Positions 46,186 to 56,443 of a stretch of 64,000 nt of DNA are shown piece by piece. This stretch comes from Maratus speciosus. Taxonomy: Eukaryota; Arthropoda; Arachnida; Araneae; Salticidae. A model generated the notes under the pieces. The model made no database searches, was not told the origin of the DNA, and worked only from the letters and a program-made list of their open reading frames with translations. How positions within the stretch are numbered: position 1 is the first letter of the stretch; the number at the start of each line of letters is the position of its first letter. Both the position numbers and the translations under genes were made by a program. The stretch is from assembly GCA_963932465.1 (NCBI GenBank), contig OZ010790.1, positions 97,122,363-97,186,362 on the forward strand. The letters run 5' to 3'.

Positions 46186-46520
46186 TTAAGGGGCCGTCTA
46201 TTGTAGAAGTGAGTAGATATTTTGAAATTTCTTCTGCTGCCTTGCTATCAAACAGATCTCATTAACTGCTTAAGGTGCTTGATCAAAGAAGGGGGCTCTC
46301 TCAGTTAGCAATCGAGTACCCAACTTCAATTTGGACACAGCCCTTAAAATACGCTCGTTTAAAATAATTAATTTCTCGGAAACTTATGGTACGAATTGCA
46401 TAAAAATTTGTTTTTAGGTTAATTAAAGGGTGTAGAATTCCTTTATGCTGTCAGAATTGGGTATTGCCATTGAAAAAAAATGAAGTTATGGTACGTTTTA
46501 ATATGTAGATGGCCCCCTAA
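46186..46520. mobile_element. 335-bp MITE with TTAAGGGGCC tips
   Basis: TTAAGGGGCCGTCTA (46186-46200) and TAGATGGCCCCCTAA (46506-46520) are inverse tips with 13 of 15 positions matching. A TA or TTA target is compatible with the flanks. Non-coding interior. Confidence 0.6.
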
Positions 46521-47244
46521 GCACATTTTATAGGCATCATTTAAAAGTAGACTTTACTTCCAATCGTTCGGTACCAGTAACTTTCCTCTACGATAATTTG
46601 TTGCGGAGTTAGTATGGGGTGTTTACTTTTTTTTTTCCCACGACTGTACATTTAAACCTTTCCGTACAACGATATCTTTCGAGGTTTTGCTTTAACCACA
46701 TCTGACATTGAATAATTTCGAGAATTTTGAACAGTTTACATTTCAAGTTCGCTTGCAAATTTTCAATTTTAAGGCAGTTTTGGACACAAAAACCTTGCCA
46801 CATGCAAGAGCAACGAATGTAAGAAAAAATCGTCTCCAGTCTAAGAAAACAATAACTTCCTAGGCGTCCAGATACTTTGATAGCACAAGCGTGGAATCTA
46901 ATAGGAAATATGACTTCGAAATTAATTTTTAAATGTCGAGAGAATATTGTTATATAAATACTAGTGGAAAATAATAATTATAAGTGTTAATTAATGAACT
47001 GTTTTTAAGGAAATTTCTTAAAGAAGACATTACTGGCAAATTCAGAATGGTGTGCGGTAGGATGTGAAAGATAACGATAGAGCGATAAAACTAAAACATA
47101 ATAGTGCCAATAAAAATCTTTCTTCTTTTTTTCCCCTCACAGAAAAATCAGTCCTCCCTACTGTAGAGTGTTTTTTAGCCCCCGGTACGGTATGCTATTT
47201 CTTTCTCCCAGCTTATTTTGTGTATTCCAAAAAATAACGTTACC

Positions 47245-47993
47245 TTACAGAAGCCAGCCGTAAAACAAAGCAGTACGATTAAACACTCTATAGCAATTTT
47301 TTAAACTTCTAAGCATCGCACATTTTCGATTTTTATACCGTCGTATTGAAATAAAAACTGTTAAAACTTCTGTTAAAACAATGGAGCTATTATAAACTAT
47401 ATTTAATTTTAAGTATCTATGAATCATTAGATAGCCGGTTTTTTTTTTTTGTTGTTGTTGTTGTTGATTTTCTTGAATGACGGCATCTTTTTGATGCATT
47501 TGTACATTATTTCGCGATAGTAACGTGCTATGCATGCTTTTTTTTTCTGTAGATGTTTAAGAGTAGATCGTAAATGTGGAATTCTTAAGTGGATGTGAAT
47601 GACGTCATTTTACATAAAATAAAACGTGTGCTTTAAGTCTTAAAATTGAAATATGTTTTGTACGGCAATAGAGTCCCGCTTAACCAAGTTATTTCCTTCT
47701 GATGGGCTGGTGGCTTCTATTATTATGAAACAGCCATTATAAATAAAGTGTTAAGTGAAGATGAAAAAAAAAATTATGGCCTTTTTTTTTTTTTACCTTT
47801 CTGACCAGAAAATCAGAGTTCTAACATTTTATGGCTGCTCTTTCATCTTCACCTAACGCTTCATTTATAATGGCTGTTTGATAATAATAGTCAATCATCA
47901 TGATAATAATCATCAGTCCATTAGAAGAAAATGAAGTAATGGAAATGCCGGGGCGACACTAAATTCTGAAAAAGCAGAATTCCTGTTCTCTAG
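47245..47993 (+). mobile_element. Helitron-like repeat, copy 1 (3' part), with foldback insertion
   Basis: Shares with 51437 and 60961 CAGCCGTAAAAC.AAG.AG, then TTTTTTAAACTTCTAAGCAT and CGCACATTTTC. It ends GGGGCGACACTAAATTCTGA followed by AAAAGCAGAATTCC and CTAG (47990-47993), then T. The hairpin AATTCTG/CAGAATT lies about 9 bp before CTAG. A hairpin just upstream of CTRR with a following T is the Helitron 3' signature. A foldback module sits at about 47670-47945. No Rep/helicase gene was found. Confidence 0.55.
47670..47945. repeat. Foldback module, copy 2 (asymmetric)
   Basis: Same module as 41762-42028, starting at GAGTCCCGCTTAACCAAGTT. The left arm lacks about 45 bp (the GAGCAGCCGTAAAAAGTTAG part), so only the outer arm pairs. 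It interrupts the Helitron-like repeat between TTGTACGGCAATA and the 3' hairpin block. Confidence 0.78.
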
Positions 47994-49490
47994 TTCTTTT
48001 TTTTTTCTTTTCTTTTTTTTTTTTTTTTTTTTTTTTGATAGAAAAACCAGTCATTCCCATTGTGGAGTGATTTTTTTTTTTTTTTTTTTTTTTTAAATTA
48101 GAAAAGACTTGTTTTAGTGGTGGTCCTGTGTTTATTTTATTAGCACCTAAAAATGACATGTTTTGTGTTTCTGTAACTATGTCTCTATATTCTAATTTTC
48201 ATCAAAAAAAAAAAATAATAATAATAATAAAATAGGCAACCGCCATTAAATTTGTATATTTTGTTAAGATAAACAGCACTAATTTACATTTTAAAAACTG
48301 TAACCGTATTGTACATAGTTTTTTACAGGGACACATAAAAATTTTGAATATATTAAAATCTACTACCGATGTAAAACGGCTTGAATTTCGGTGGAGGTGT
48401 ATGAGTGATAAGTAATGTACTGATATATCTAAAAATAAATATTATTTTACTGCAATTTGTCAACATTACTTAATTTTTTTCGGATTTAAGTAAAAAGGGA
48501 AAAAATCTACTCAGGTAGAACTACTGCATGTTTAAAAGACCTGAAATAAATTAATATATTACGTATCAAGTCTTTCCTAGTAATTGAGTTAAAAAGACAG
48601 ATAATTCACCTATGAAATTTTCTGTGAGAATACGCAACGCAGTATCAATCTCCTGCAATATGGCAATATCAGGTTATATGAATTGAACTCTAAAGAATTC
48701 GGTATTCGGGGAGTACGCATGGTATGAAAGTTACTTTATTAAAAGTAAATTTGTATAAAATAAATTATGAGGAAAAACAAAACATATTTTGATGAAAATA
48801 TAACTTAAAAAAATAAATTTCTTTAAATAAGAACTCAGATCAAAATCAGATTTTTCTTCGAAATAAGAATAGTGCTGCCATCTATCAGATACAATACAAA
48901 CTATAACTTTTCCCATTATTCCTACAGATGGCAGCACTAATTTAAGAGCCGAAGAAAATCAATAATACCTATTCACATTTATAATAATAAATTATAAATA
49001 TGAAATAGCCCCTTAATTTTTTTTTTAATATTTAAAAAATATACATATGCGAACTCTAGGTATCTATCTAATTTAGGTACTTATTAAAAATATATATGCA
49101 TTTAAAGATGTATGCTCTATTTGGAGTTATTAAAAAATTATTTTAATATTATCTTGATTTCTGCATATTATTAAATTACACTACTTTGTTTGTAGTTACT
49201 ATTCTAAAAATTTTACTTAAATAATTTTAATGATAATATTGATTAAAGTAATAATCTTGCTATATATGGAAATTGCAAATATTTTGCATTGCTTACATAT
49301 ATAGATCAATTTTTCCATCTATGTGTAAGTCCGAAGTACATATGACAAAGAAAAAGAATTAAACTGACTGGCCATTTTTTTTTTAATGATACATATAATT
49401 CTTATCTTTATTAAACGGTAAAAGTATTAGTATTTTCTTATTTTTTATTCGTAAAGTCCTGGATAGGGGTCTTAGGGTGTAGGGGATTGT
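47994..49490. other. Non-coding stretch with homopolymer T/A tracts
   Basis: T-rich tracts lie at 47997-48036 and 48070-48094, A/TAA tracts at 48205-48231. A small inverted pair AGTGCTGCCATCT (48870) / AGATGGCAGCACT (48926-48938) flanks about 43 bp. No gene was seen. Confidence 0.55.
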
Positions 49491-49499
49491 GGGAGAGAA

Positions 49500-50460
49500 A
49501 AGTATACATCAACAAATGAAACTAGTATGTTGTGGCCATCACAAAACTTTCTTCTATATAAATCACATAAACAGCACTAATTCATATCAAGGTATACCTG
49601 AATCTGAAGTTTGTTGAAAATCCAAGCAGTACTTCTTGAGATAGAGCTATTGCGGAAATCGCAAAAAATGCAGCATAACAGCGCCACCTGTTGAGCGATT
49701 TACACCAAAAACTAATCAGCACCAATTTATATCAGGGACTAACTGAATATAAAATTTTATTAAATTCCGTGCATTAGTTCTTGAGATAGAGCGCCCTCAA
49801 AATTTGTGTCACATACAAACAGACAGACAGACAGAATCGCAGATTCACTGACAGACAGATTCACAAACAGACATTTTGTAAAAACATGTTTTTCGGAATC
49901 TCTGATCCATAAAATGTGAAAATTCGTGTATTAGCTCTTATGATAGAGGTATAGTGGAAATTCTGAAAAATGCAGCATAGCAGCGCCATCTGTTTGAGTA
50001 ATTTGCACCAAAACATAAACAACTCTAATCCATATGAAGGTATATCTGAATCTGAAGTTTGTTGAAAATCCAAGCATTAGTTCTTGAGGTAGAGCTATTG
50101 CAAAAATCGCAAAAAATTCAGCATAGCACCGCCACCTGTTGAGCGAATTGCACCAAAATGTATATAACGCCAAGCCATGTTAAGAACTAACTGAATCTGA
50201 AGTTTTATGAAAATCCGTGCATTAGTTCTGAAGATTGAGCTATTGCGGAAATCGTGAAAAATGCTGCATAGCAGCGCCACCTGTTGAGCTATTTTCACCA
50301 AAAACTAATCAGCACCAATTTATATCAGGGAATAACTGAATATAACTTTTTATTCAGTTCCTTGCATTAGTTCTTGAGGCAGAGCGCCCACAAAATTTGT
50401 GTCATATGCAGACAGAGACATTTTGTAAAAGCATGTTTTTCGGAACTTCGAAAATTTTCA
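49500..50460. repeat. About 147-bp tandem array containing GCGCCACCTG, about 5-6 units
   Basis: The block CAGC(G/A)CCACCTGTTGAGCGA recurs at 49679, 49981, 50126 and 50273, in steps of 302 (two units), 145 and 147 bp. Each unit also carries CTGAATCTGAAGTTTGTTGA, CATTAGTTCTTGAG, TAGAGCTATTGCGGAAATCG and CACCAAAA. A (CAGA)n tract at 49820-49870 marks a junction. Frames at 49861-50301 follow the repeat. Confidence 0.88.
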
Positions 50461-50770
50461 CGAATCCAATACTTTCTTCTTGTAAAGATAGAAAATAGTA
50501 GGCCCTATTAATCTATGTCAATAGATTGCAGTTTAGAGACTGTCTGCCTATTAAAATTTGAATGAACGTTTAAATTTGCAATCCACACAATTTTGACAAA
50601 ATATCTTAATTCAGAATTTAAGTTAATACTCAGACATTCAATTCTAAGTTGTTTGGACCAAAAGTTTTAGAATTAAAATCATTCAAAGTTTGGAAACTCT
50701 AGTATTTAATTAATGTTATGTATTTTATTTATATTTCTACGATAACATTCATGTTGATTTTGTATATATA

Positions 50771-51222
50771 CCGGGTGTCCCAAAAAGGACTGACTGATTT
50801 TAAAATTCAATAACTTGCAAACGGTGACAGATATTTAAAAAATTCTTGCAGGAGGGTTATGCATAAGGTCAAAAGTTTTATTACAGTGATTTTCAATTTT
50901 AGTTCGATTTACAAACAATAGATGGCGCTGTAAGCAATAGTCGCTAAATACAGGCTCGATTTTGGGTCCTTTATCTTGTTCCATGCAGAAAAAGGAGTGG
51001 AAATGTATTATCCGGGCCACGAAGTACCAAAAATCGAGCCTGAATTTAGCGTCTATTGATCGCAGCGCCATCTATTGTTTGTAATTCGAACTAAAATTGA
51101 AAATCACTGTAAAAAAACTTTTGACCTTATGCATAACCCTCCTACAAGAATTTTTTAAATATCTGTCACCGTTTACAAGTTATTGAATTTTAAAATCAGT
51201 CAGTCCTTTTTAGGACACCCGG
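50771..51222. mobile_element. 452-bp foldback MITE with CCGGGTGTCC tips and TA duplication
   Basis: CCGGGTGTCCCAAAAAGGAC at 50771 is inverted at the right end (GTCCTTTTTAGGACACCCGG, ending 51222), with TA on both sides. Arms of about 170 bp pair closely, including an AATAGATGGCGCTG / CAGCGCCATCTATT pair. The unpaired centre (about 50950-51050) is itself partly palindromic (AGGCTCGATTTTGG / AAAATCGAGCCTG). The 78-codon minus-strand frame (50835-51071) is a by-product. Confidence 0.9.
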
Positions 51223-52317
51223 TAGATATGCTCCTTAAAAACTCAAACTTATAAATATTTCGGCTTTCTAATTTCCATAACTTGTATGAAATTTGGATAA
51301 ATCGAAAAAAAAACTATGATTTATAACCTATAAAATTTTTTACGGAATTAGATTCATAAATGCTTACGATACGCATATACAAAGCTTTTTCCTCCGAGTA
51401 ATTTTGTTCATTATCTTTTTTAAAAAATCTCGTGATACGTGTTCAGCCGTAAAACAAAGCAGAGGTATCATTATACGGAATAACCTCTAATTGCAATTTT
51501 TTAAACTTCTAAGCATCGCACATTTTCAATTTTTATACCGTCGTATTTGGAAAAAAAAAGTACTTTTAAATGCAATTCGTTTGAAAACTGCATCTCCATT
51601 TTTGAGATATTAAATTTTTTTTGTAGTTTTTAACGCCATTCGTTTAATTTTGCCAACTCAAGTACTCCATTTCTGTAGAAAATAAAGAAAAATAGTTAAA
51701 AATACTTAAAAATAGCAATTATATCTTTTTGTTGCCATTTTCTCATAAAAACTGAAAAACATGTAATTAAAATACGTGCTGTTTTGAAAAAATATAAATG
51801 AATGATTTCTGACAAAAATGGAGCTATTATAAACTAAATTTAAGTATCCATATTAATGTTACAAACAAATGAAGGCCTGTGAATCATTAGTTGTTTAATA
51901 CTGGATCGCATATGAGGAATGCTTGAGCGGATGCGGATAACGTCATCTATTTATATAAAATCCAAGTCTCTGTGTGTCCCTCACTATTCCGGTAGGACCG
52001 CCTCATTGAAATGAGTAATTGTTGAAAAATATTAATGCAGGGTTACCACAGTAGCGCCAAATGTTAGCCAACTTGGCGATAGCTGGCTAATTTGGCGAAA
52101 TTCCCATTTAAAACCATTAATCTTTCATAATGGAGGTCACCGAAATTTAATTTAAACTCCACTTTTTTAAGATATTTTTTCGATATCTATGGGTGAGAAT
52201 TTAAAGTACATCTTTACATCTTCCTCCCGATGCTACTAATAAAATAACCGCCAATAGACAACGGTGTACTGTGTGAGCTCCTAACTGCGCGATTTTAATG
52301 TGCTTTAAGTACTTTTC
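51223..52317 (+). mobile_element. Helitron-like repeat, copy 2 (start), and junction
   Basis: 51437-51957 matches copies 1 and 3 (CAGCCGTAAAACAAAGCAG, CTTCTAAGCATCGCACATTTTC, then ACTGCATCTCCATTTTTGAG). The match breaks at TTATATAAAAT (about 51950-51960) and resumes after the second TTATATAAAAT at about 56298-56308, as if about 4.35 kb had been inserted with an 11-bp duplication. 51948-51985 (TCTATTTATATAAAATCC then TCTCTGTGTGTCCCTC) also resembles a Helitron 5' start. Confidence 0.45.
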
Positions 52318-53005
52318 CAGTATAGGTGCCTTGGCGAAAAAGGAAATTTGGTAACATATTTTCCGGGAACCAATTCACTGTTTCATTTTATATACACACG
52401 CATTTTTTTTCGATATTTATACGATTTATTTAACATAAAAAAGCCGTTTCTCTAATTTTATACAGAAACAGATGTAATCTGTACATAAAAACATCAATAA
52501 TATACATATAAAACAAACAAAAACGCTCATCAAATTTGTTTTCATAGCTGTTTATATGATTTGACAACAAATCTCGATTTTTCCCGTTATACGGACACCA
52601 TGCCAAAATGTATGCTAATGCGCCAATTATTTCAAAATGCTAAAAGATATTTGTAATTTTATGCCAGCACTTTAATATGAGTTTTATTTTATTGCTTTAT
52701 TTTATAGCAGTTATTTGTTCACTTATTTTAAGTATATATTTGTGATTTGATGAAACAGTTCGTAAAAATCTGGAATTTTCAAATGTTATATTTTTTAAAT
52801 GCTCACTTTAGTATCGACAATGGTTTTTCTTTTATTTTTCAAATGTTTCAATTCACGATTTTGCGCCAACTATTACGCTTGGCGACAATGGTGTCCGCAT
52901 AACGAAAAAGTACACAAATCTCGCTTTCTGATGCTCAAATTACACCAAGCTTTTTTTTAAAAATGCCAAAGCCCCTACAGTGGAAAAGTACCAAACTGTC
53001 TATTA
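52318..53005. repeat. Segmental duplication, copy I
   Basis: Parallels 54160-55045: GGTAACATATTTTCCGGGAACC versus GCTAACGTATTTTCTGGCAACC, TTGTTTTCATAGCTGTTTATAT versus CTGTTTTCATAGCTGTTTATAT, and CTTTTTTTTAAAAATGCC versus CTTTTTTTAAAAATGCG. Copy I lacks the two insertions carried by copy II and has one of its own at 52577-52913. Confidence 0.8.
52577..52913. mobile_element. TIR element with CGTTATRCGGACACCAT tips and 10-bp duplication
   Basis: CGTTATACGGACACCAT (52585) is the inverse of ATGGTGTCCGCATAACG (ending 52904; 16 of 17 match). ACAAATCTCG occurs at 52567-52576 and 52914-52923, while the paralogous segment has it only once (ACATATCTCA near 54980), so the duplication is an insertion scar of about 9-10 bp. 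That length fits Mutator/Merlin-like families better than hAT. No coding sequence. Confidence 0.72.
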
Positions 53006-53086
53006 TTTTGCGCTATCCGTGTTATAGTTTGTACTATATGCAAGGGGAGTGGAGCGAAGAGTTTAAACATTAGTTATTAAAGTTTC

Positions 53087-53295
53087 GGCACAGATGTCAT
53101 ATACGCCCCATATTGGCGCGATTTTTTTCTGACGCCAATGTCATATACACAACGGGTACTTAACTGGCGCCAAAGTGTCGTAATTTTGCTTGATATGGTA
53201 ATCCGGATGTTGTTGTTTATGCTGTGGATGTTTTCGCCAAATTGACGTCGGAAAAAATAGCGCCAATATATGATAACGTATATGACAACTGTGCC
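53087..53295. mobile_element. GGCACAG MITE, copy 1 (209 bp)
   Basis: GGCACAGATGTCATATACG and its inverse end CGTATATGACAACTGTGCC frame 209 bp. Arms of about 53 bp contain ATTGGCGCGATTTTTTTC and CTGACGCCAAT. AAAGTTTC is present on both sides (53079-53086 and 53296-53303), a perfect 8-bp duplication. The core includes GGGTACTTAACTGGCGCC. Confidence 0.87.
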
Positions 53296-53503
53296 AAAGT
53301 TTCTATAAGGTTTCTATAAGTTTCTATAAAGCAGTATAAGCAATATAATTAAGAATAAAATAAATGCAAAATAAGACTAAAGAAGAAAGAAAAATCATGC
53401 GTTAAGCATAGAATATGAAACACTTTCCAACACATCCTGAATGCTTTAACAAAACTTCGTTATTTAGGGAAATAAGGTAAATAAGATAACGTTACTTCTT
53501 AGA

Positions 53504-53703
53504 TATCCCGTCGACCAATTTCGCCAAATTATATAAATCGCCAAATCAATAGTAAAACATTAATAAAAATACAAATAAAACGTCGAATTAATGGTTTTAT
53601 TGGCCATTATTGGCATTTAATTAATTAATTAATGACAACCATTATTGGCAATTAATCTTACAATTTGGCGACAGTAATTTGGTCGACGGGATAACTAAGA
53701 AGT
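53504..53703. mobile_element. Palindromic TIR element with TATCCCGTCGACCAA tips
   Basis: TATCCCGTCGACCAA (53504) is inverted at 53689-53703. The similarity continues outward through ACTTCTTAG on each side, so the true ends may be 20-50 bp further out (about 53450-53750). The core has AATTTGGCG-type motifs and TTAATTAATTAATTAAT. No coding sequence. Confidence 0.65.
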
Positions 53704-54271
53704 ACCAAGATAACTAAGTAAACATTTTACAAAACGCATAAAAAAATTTAAAAATTGATTTCAGCAGTTACCGTCTATATTACCGTTATTACATGCCACT
53801 ATTTAGCTAAAATTTAATTTAAACTACTCTTAAAACTACTGAAATCACATTTCCAGATATTATCACCCATAGACGGTTATGTATCCAATTCTTTGCGTGA
53901 CCATGTATATCATTTTATCTATATTCCACAAACATTTCTTAGGAAACTAAATGCAGTTCAGCATAAAAATGCATGACTCCTTTAAAAACCACCTTTAAGC
54001 AATTTACTCTCATACTCAGTAACCCTTACGAATTCTTTTGTGTAGCCCTGCATATGAACTGTAGCATTTATACACACAGTATAGTATGCATAAATGTAGT
54101 GAAACATAAAAGCGCATATCATAATTAAAAATGCATTTCTAGCAATCATTGCTTATGTACAATATTTCGGAGAAAAGTTTCTTTGCGAGAAAGAAGTTTG
54201 CTAACGTATTTTCTGGCAACCTATTTACTGCTTCATACTCACAAGCAATTTTTTCCATATGTATACAATTT

Positions 54272-54474
54272 GGCACAGATGTCATATATACCATATGGGT
54301 GCAATTTTTTTCCGACGCCAATTTGACGAAAACATCAACAGCATAAACAACATTCGGGTTACCATTACAAGCAAAATTACGACACTTTGGCGCCAGTTAA
54401 GTACCCGGTGCGTATATGACATCGGCGTCAAGAAAAAAAAATCGCGCCAATATGGGCTATATGACATCTGTGCC
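54272..54474. mobile_element. GGCACAG MITE, copy 2 (203 bp)
   Basis: GGCACAGATGTCATATATAC (54272) and its inverse end TATATGACATCTGTGCC (54474). It lies in the opposite orientation to copy 1, judged by the GGCGCCAGTTAAGTACCCGG core. The flanks TACAATTT and GACAGTTT match at 6 of 8 positions. Confidence 0.84.
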
Positions 54475-54533
54475 GACAGTTTAATATAAAAGAAGCTATT
54501 TATCCATTTTTATAAACAAACAGAAGTAATTTT

Positions 54534-54854
54534 TGTACAGATGTCATATACGCATGGGGGTTGGCGTGATTTTTCTATGACGCCAATTTGGCCGAAATCT
54601 CGCTTTCGAATACCAGTTTCTTATATATTTTTCAATTATTTGCTATCATTTTGAAAAGGAAATAACTATAAATAAATATAAGTTTGAATAATAACTATAG
54701 AACAAAGCAGTTTATATAATTAAAAAACATAAAATAAAAGTAAATAAACAATTTATTAATAAATAAAAAAACAATAGCCGGGTTACCATAGCAGGCAAAA
54801 TCACACCATTTTGGCGCCAGTTAGGTATCCCGGTTCATATCTGAAATCTGTGCC
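54534..54854. mobile_element. GGCACAG MITE, copy 3, with an internal ~180-bp insert
   Basis: It starts TGTACAGATGTCATATACGC and ends TGAAATCTGTGCC. Flanks GTAATTTT (54526-54533) and GTAATTTG (54855-54862) match 7 of 8. The duplicated segment has GTAATC(T)GTACATAAAA uninterrupted near 52471-52486, the empty site. An AT-rich ~180-bp stretch (about 54600-54780) interrupts the core between the CCAATTTGG and GGGTTACCAT blocks. Confidence 0.8.
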
Positions 54855-55045
54855 GTAATTTGTATATAAAAAAATTATGTATATTTAGAAACGATATTTT
54901 TATGCATATAAGTGCATATATAAACAAAGATAAAAGTTCATTAGATCTGTTTTCATAGCTGTTTATATATTTTCGCAACATATCTCACTTTCTGATGCCC
55001 GAATCGCGCCAAGCTTTTTTTAAAAATGCGCTATAATGGAAAAGT

Positions 55046-56309
55046 ACTTAAATAAATAATTAACAGAAATAACAAATTATACAAACTAAAACATTTTATT
55101 TCGAGATCAAAGCATTGTTTTTAATTTCGATTAAAAATACATATATCCTTGGATAACTTTAATTGAAATTATTTCACAGCTTAATATCTCATTCCATAAA
55201 CCTAAACAAACACAAGTGATTCATTCATCGTGAAACGTCAAAAATATTAAATCATTGAGGTAATTATTCACAAAGTAAGTTCTCCAACAATCAATGGGCA
55301 ATATTCTAATGACGTCATAGTAGGTAAAATGGTGGCGGTATCGTTTGTTTATGGTTTGTAATCACAAAGATTTAATTTTGCAATATCTCTTAGTTACATT
55401 ATTTTATTGTCATATTTATGAGCTCAGAACAAAAGCCTATTTTTTCATTATTTAGTTATTAAAGACGGAAAAAAACATAAATGCATGATTTGAAAATTTT
55501 AAATAATTTTCTTTCTTAATACTAAAAAATAACATAGGGAAGTAACAGCGGGTTTAAGTTAAATAAGTTTAACTGTTTAATTCTGTTGTAATATTCAAAA
55601 TAACTGTATTTATTAGATTTCAGTACTCAACATCAGGGCCCGATTAAACTTTGAAGTTAGAGGAATTACAATGCCATTCCAGGACCTTTCTTTTGGAGAA
55701 GCTTTTCTAAATTCCATATATACATGGAAAATCTTCAGTTTTAGAAATATTATTCCTAGGACTGACATAACACGAGAACGGCCTGCAATTTTACACAAGT
55801 TTTTGAAAGCTACTTTATATCAGAAATTTGACTAAAAACTGGTTACTTTTTTTGTTATAGTGGCCCACACTATTAGGATTATGACAAGTTGCAGCCAATT
55901 TCGCCAACGTCGTAACCAAGATCGTGAAGCACACACATATAATACCATATAATACAATTTCATGAAATCGTATACAATAATTTAATAGTTTTTAACCTTA
56001 CTTCAAGTGTGTTATTTATTTATTTTTAAGGCTCAATAATCTAAATTGTCCAATATATGAATTTTAAAAAATGTAAACAAAGATTGAATAGACATGACCG
56101 CGAAACGGCTCAAATCTGCATAACTCTAGGAACCAAAGTGTGCAGATTACTGTACACAGTTTTTCATAAATGTGTTTCGTTCTTAAAATGTGTTATTTTC
56201 ATCTATCACTGCGGAACAAGCGAGAAAACTCATATTCTTGCACATGAGTTGTATATATCTTTATATCTAAATTTGTCATTTTTGACGGGCTACCTTTCTA
56301 GTTTTATAT
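55046..56309. other. AT-rich non-coding stretch
   Basis: No gene recognised. It contains a short GCCAATTTCGCCAACGTCG block at about 55890 echoing the GGCG-rich elements to the left. Frames at 55613-55798 and 56057-56311 have no recognisable domain. Confidence 0.5.
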
Positions 56310-56443
56310 AAAATATGAGCGTTTGTTTTAAGTCTTAAAACTGAAATGTGTCTTGTACTATCTATATACTATATATACATTTTTTTTTTCTTTTTATCGG
56401 GGGCGACACTAAATTCTGAAAAAGCAGAATTCCTATTTTCTAG
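56310..56443 (+). mobile_element. Helitron-like repeat, copy 2, 3' end
   Basis: TTTAAGTCTTAAAACTGAAATG, then GGGGGCGACACTAAATTCTG, a AATTCTG/CAGAATT hairpin (56412-56431) and CTAG (56440-56443) followed by T. Nearly identical to 47951-47993 over the last 40 bp. Confidence 0.6.

Larger units (their letters stand above)
54160..55045. repeat. Segmental duplication, copy II
   Basis: Counterpart of 52318-53005. Two GGCACAG MITEs are inserted here at sites that are empty in copy I. The small frames at 54139-54489 on both strands come from the palindromic MITE. Confidence 0.8.

Noticed and set aside
49861..50301. Three overlapping minus-strand frames repeating similar peptides
   Set aside because: Product of the 147-bp tandem array; no start, codon or domain evidence.
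49500..50460. CRISPR-like regular repeats
   Set aside because: Units are ~147 bp and continuously similar, with no short identical repeats separated by unique spacers; the context is eukaryotic.
50835..51071. 78-codon minus-strand frame in a MITE
   Set aside because: Spans both arms of a foldback; the peptide is explained by the palindrome.
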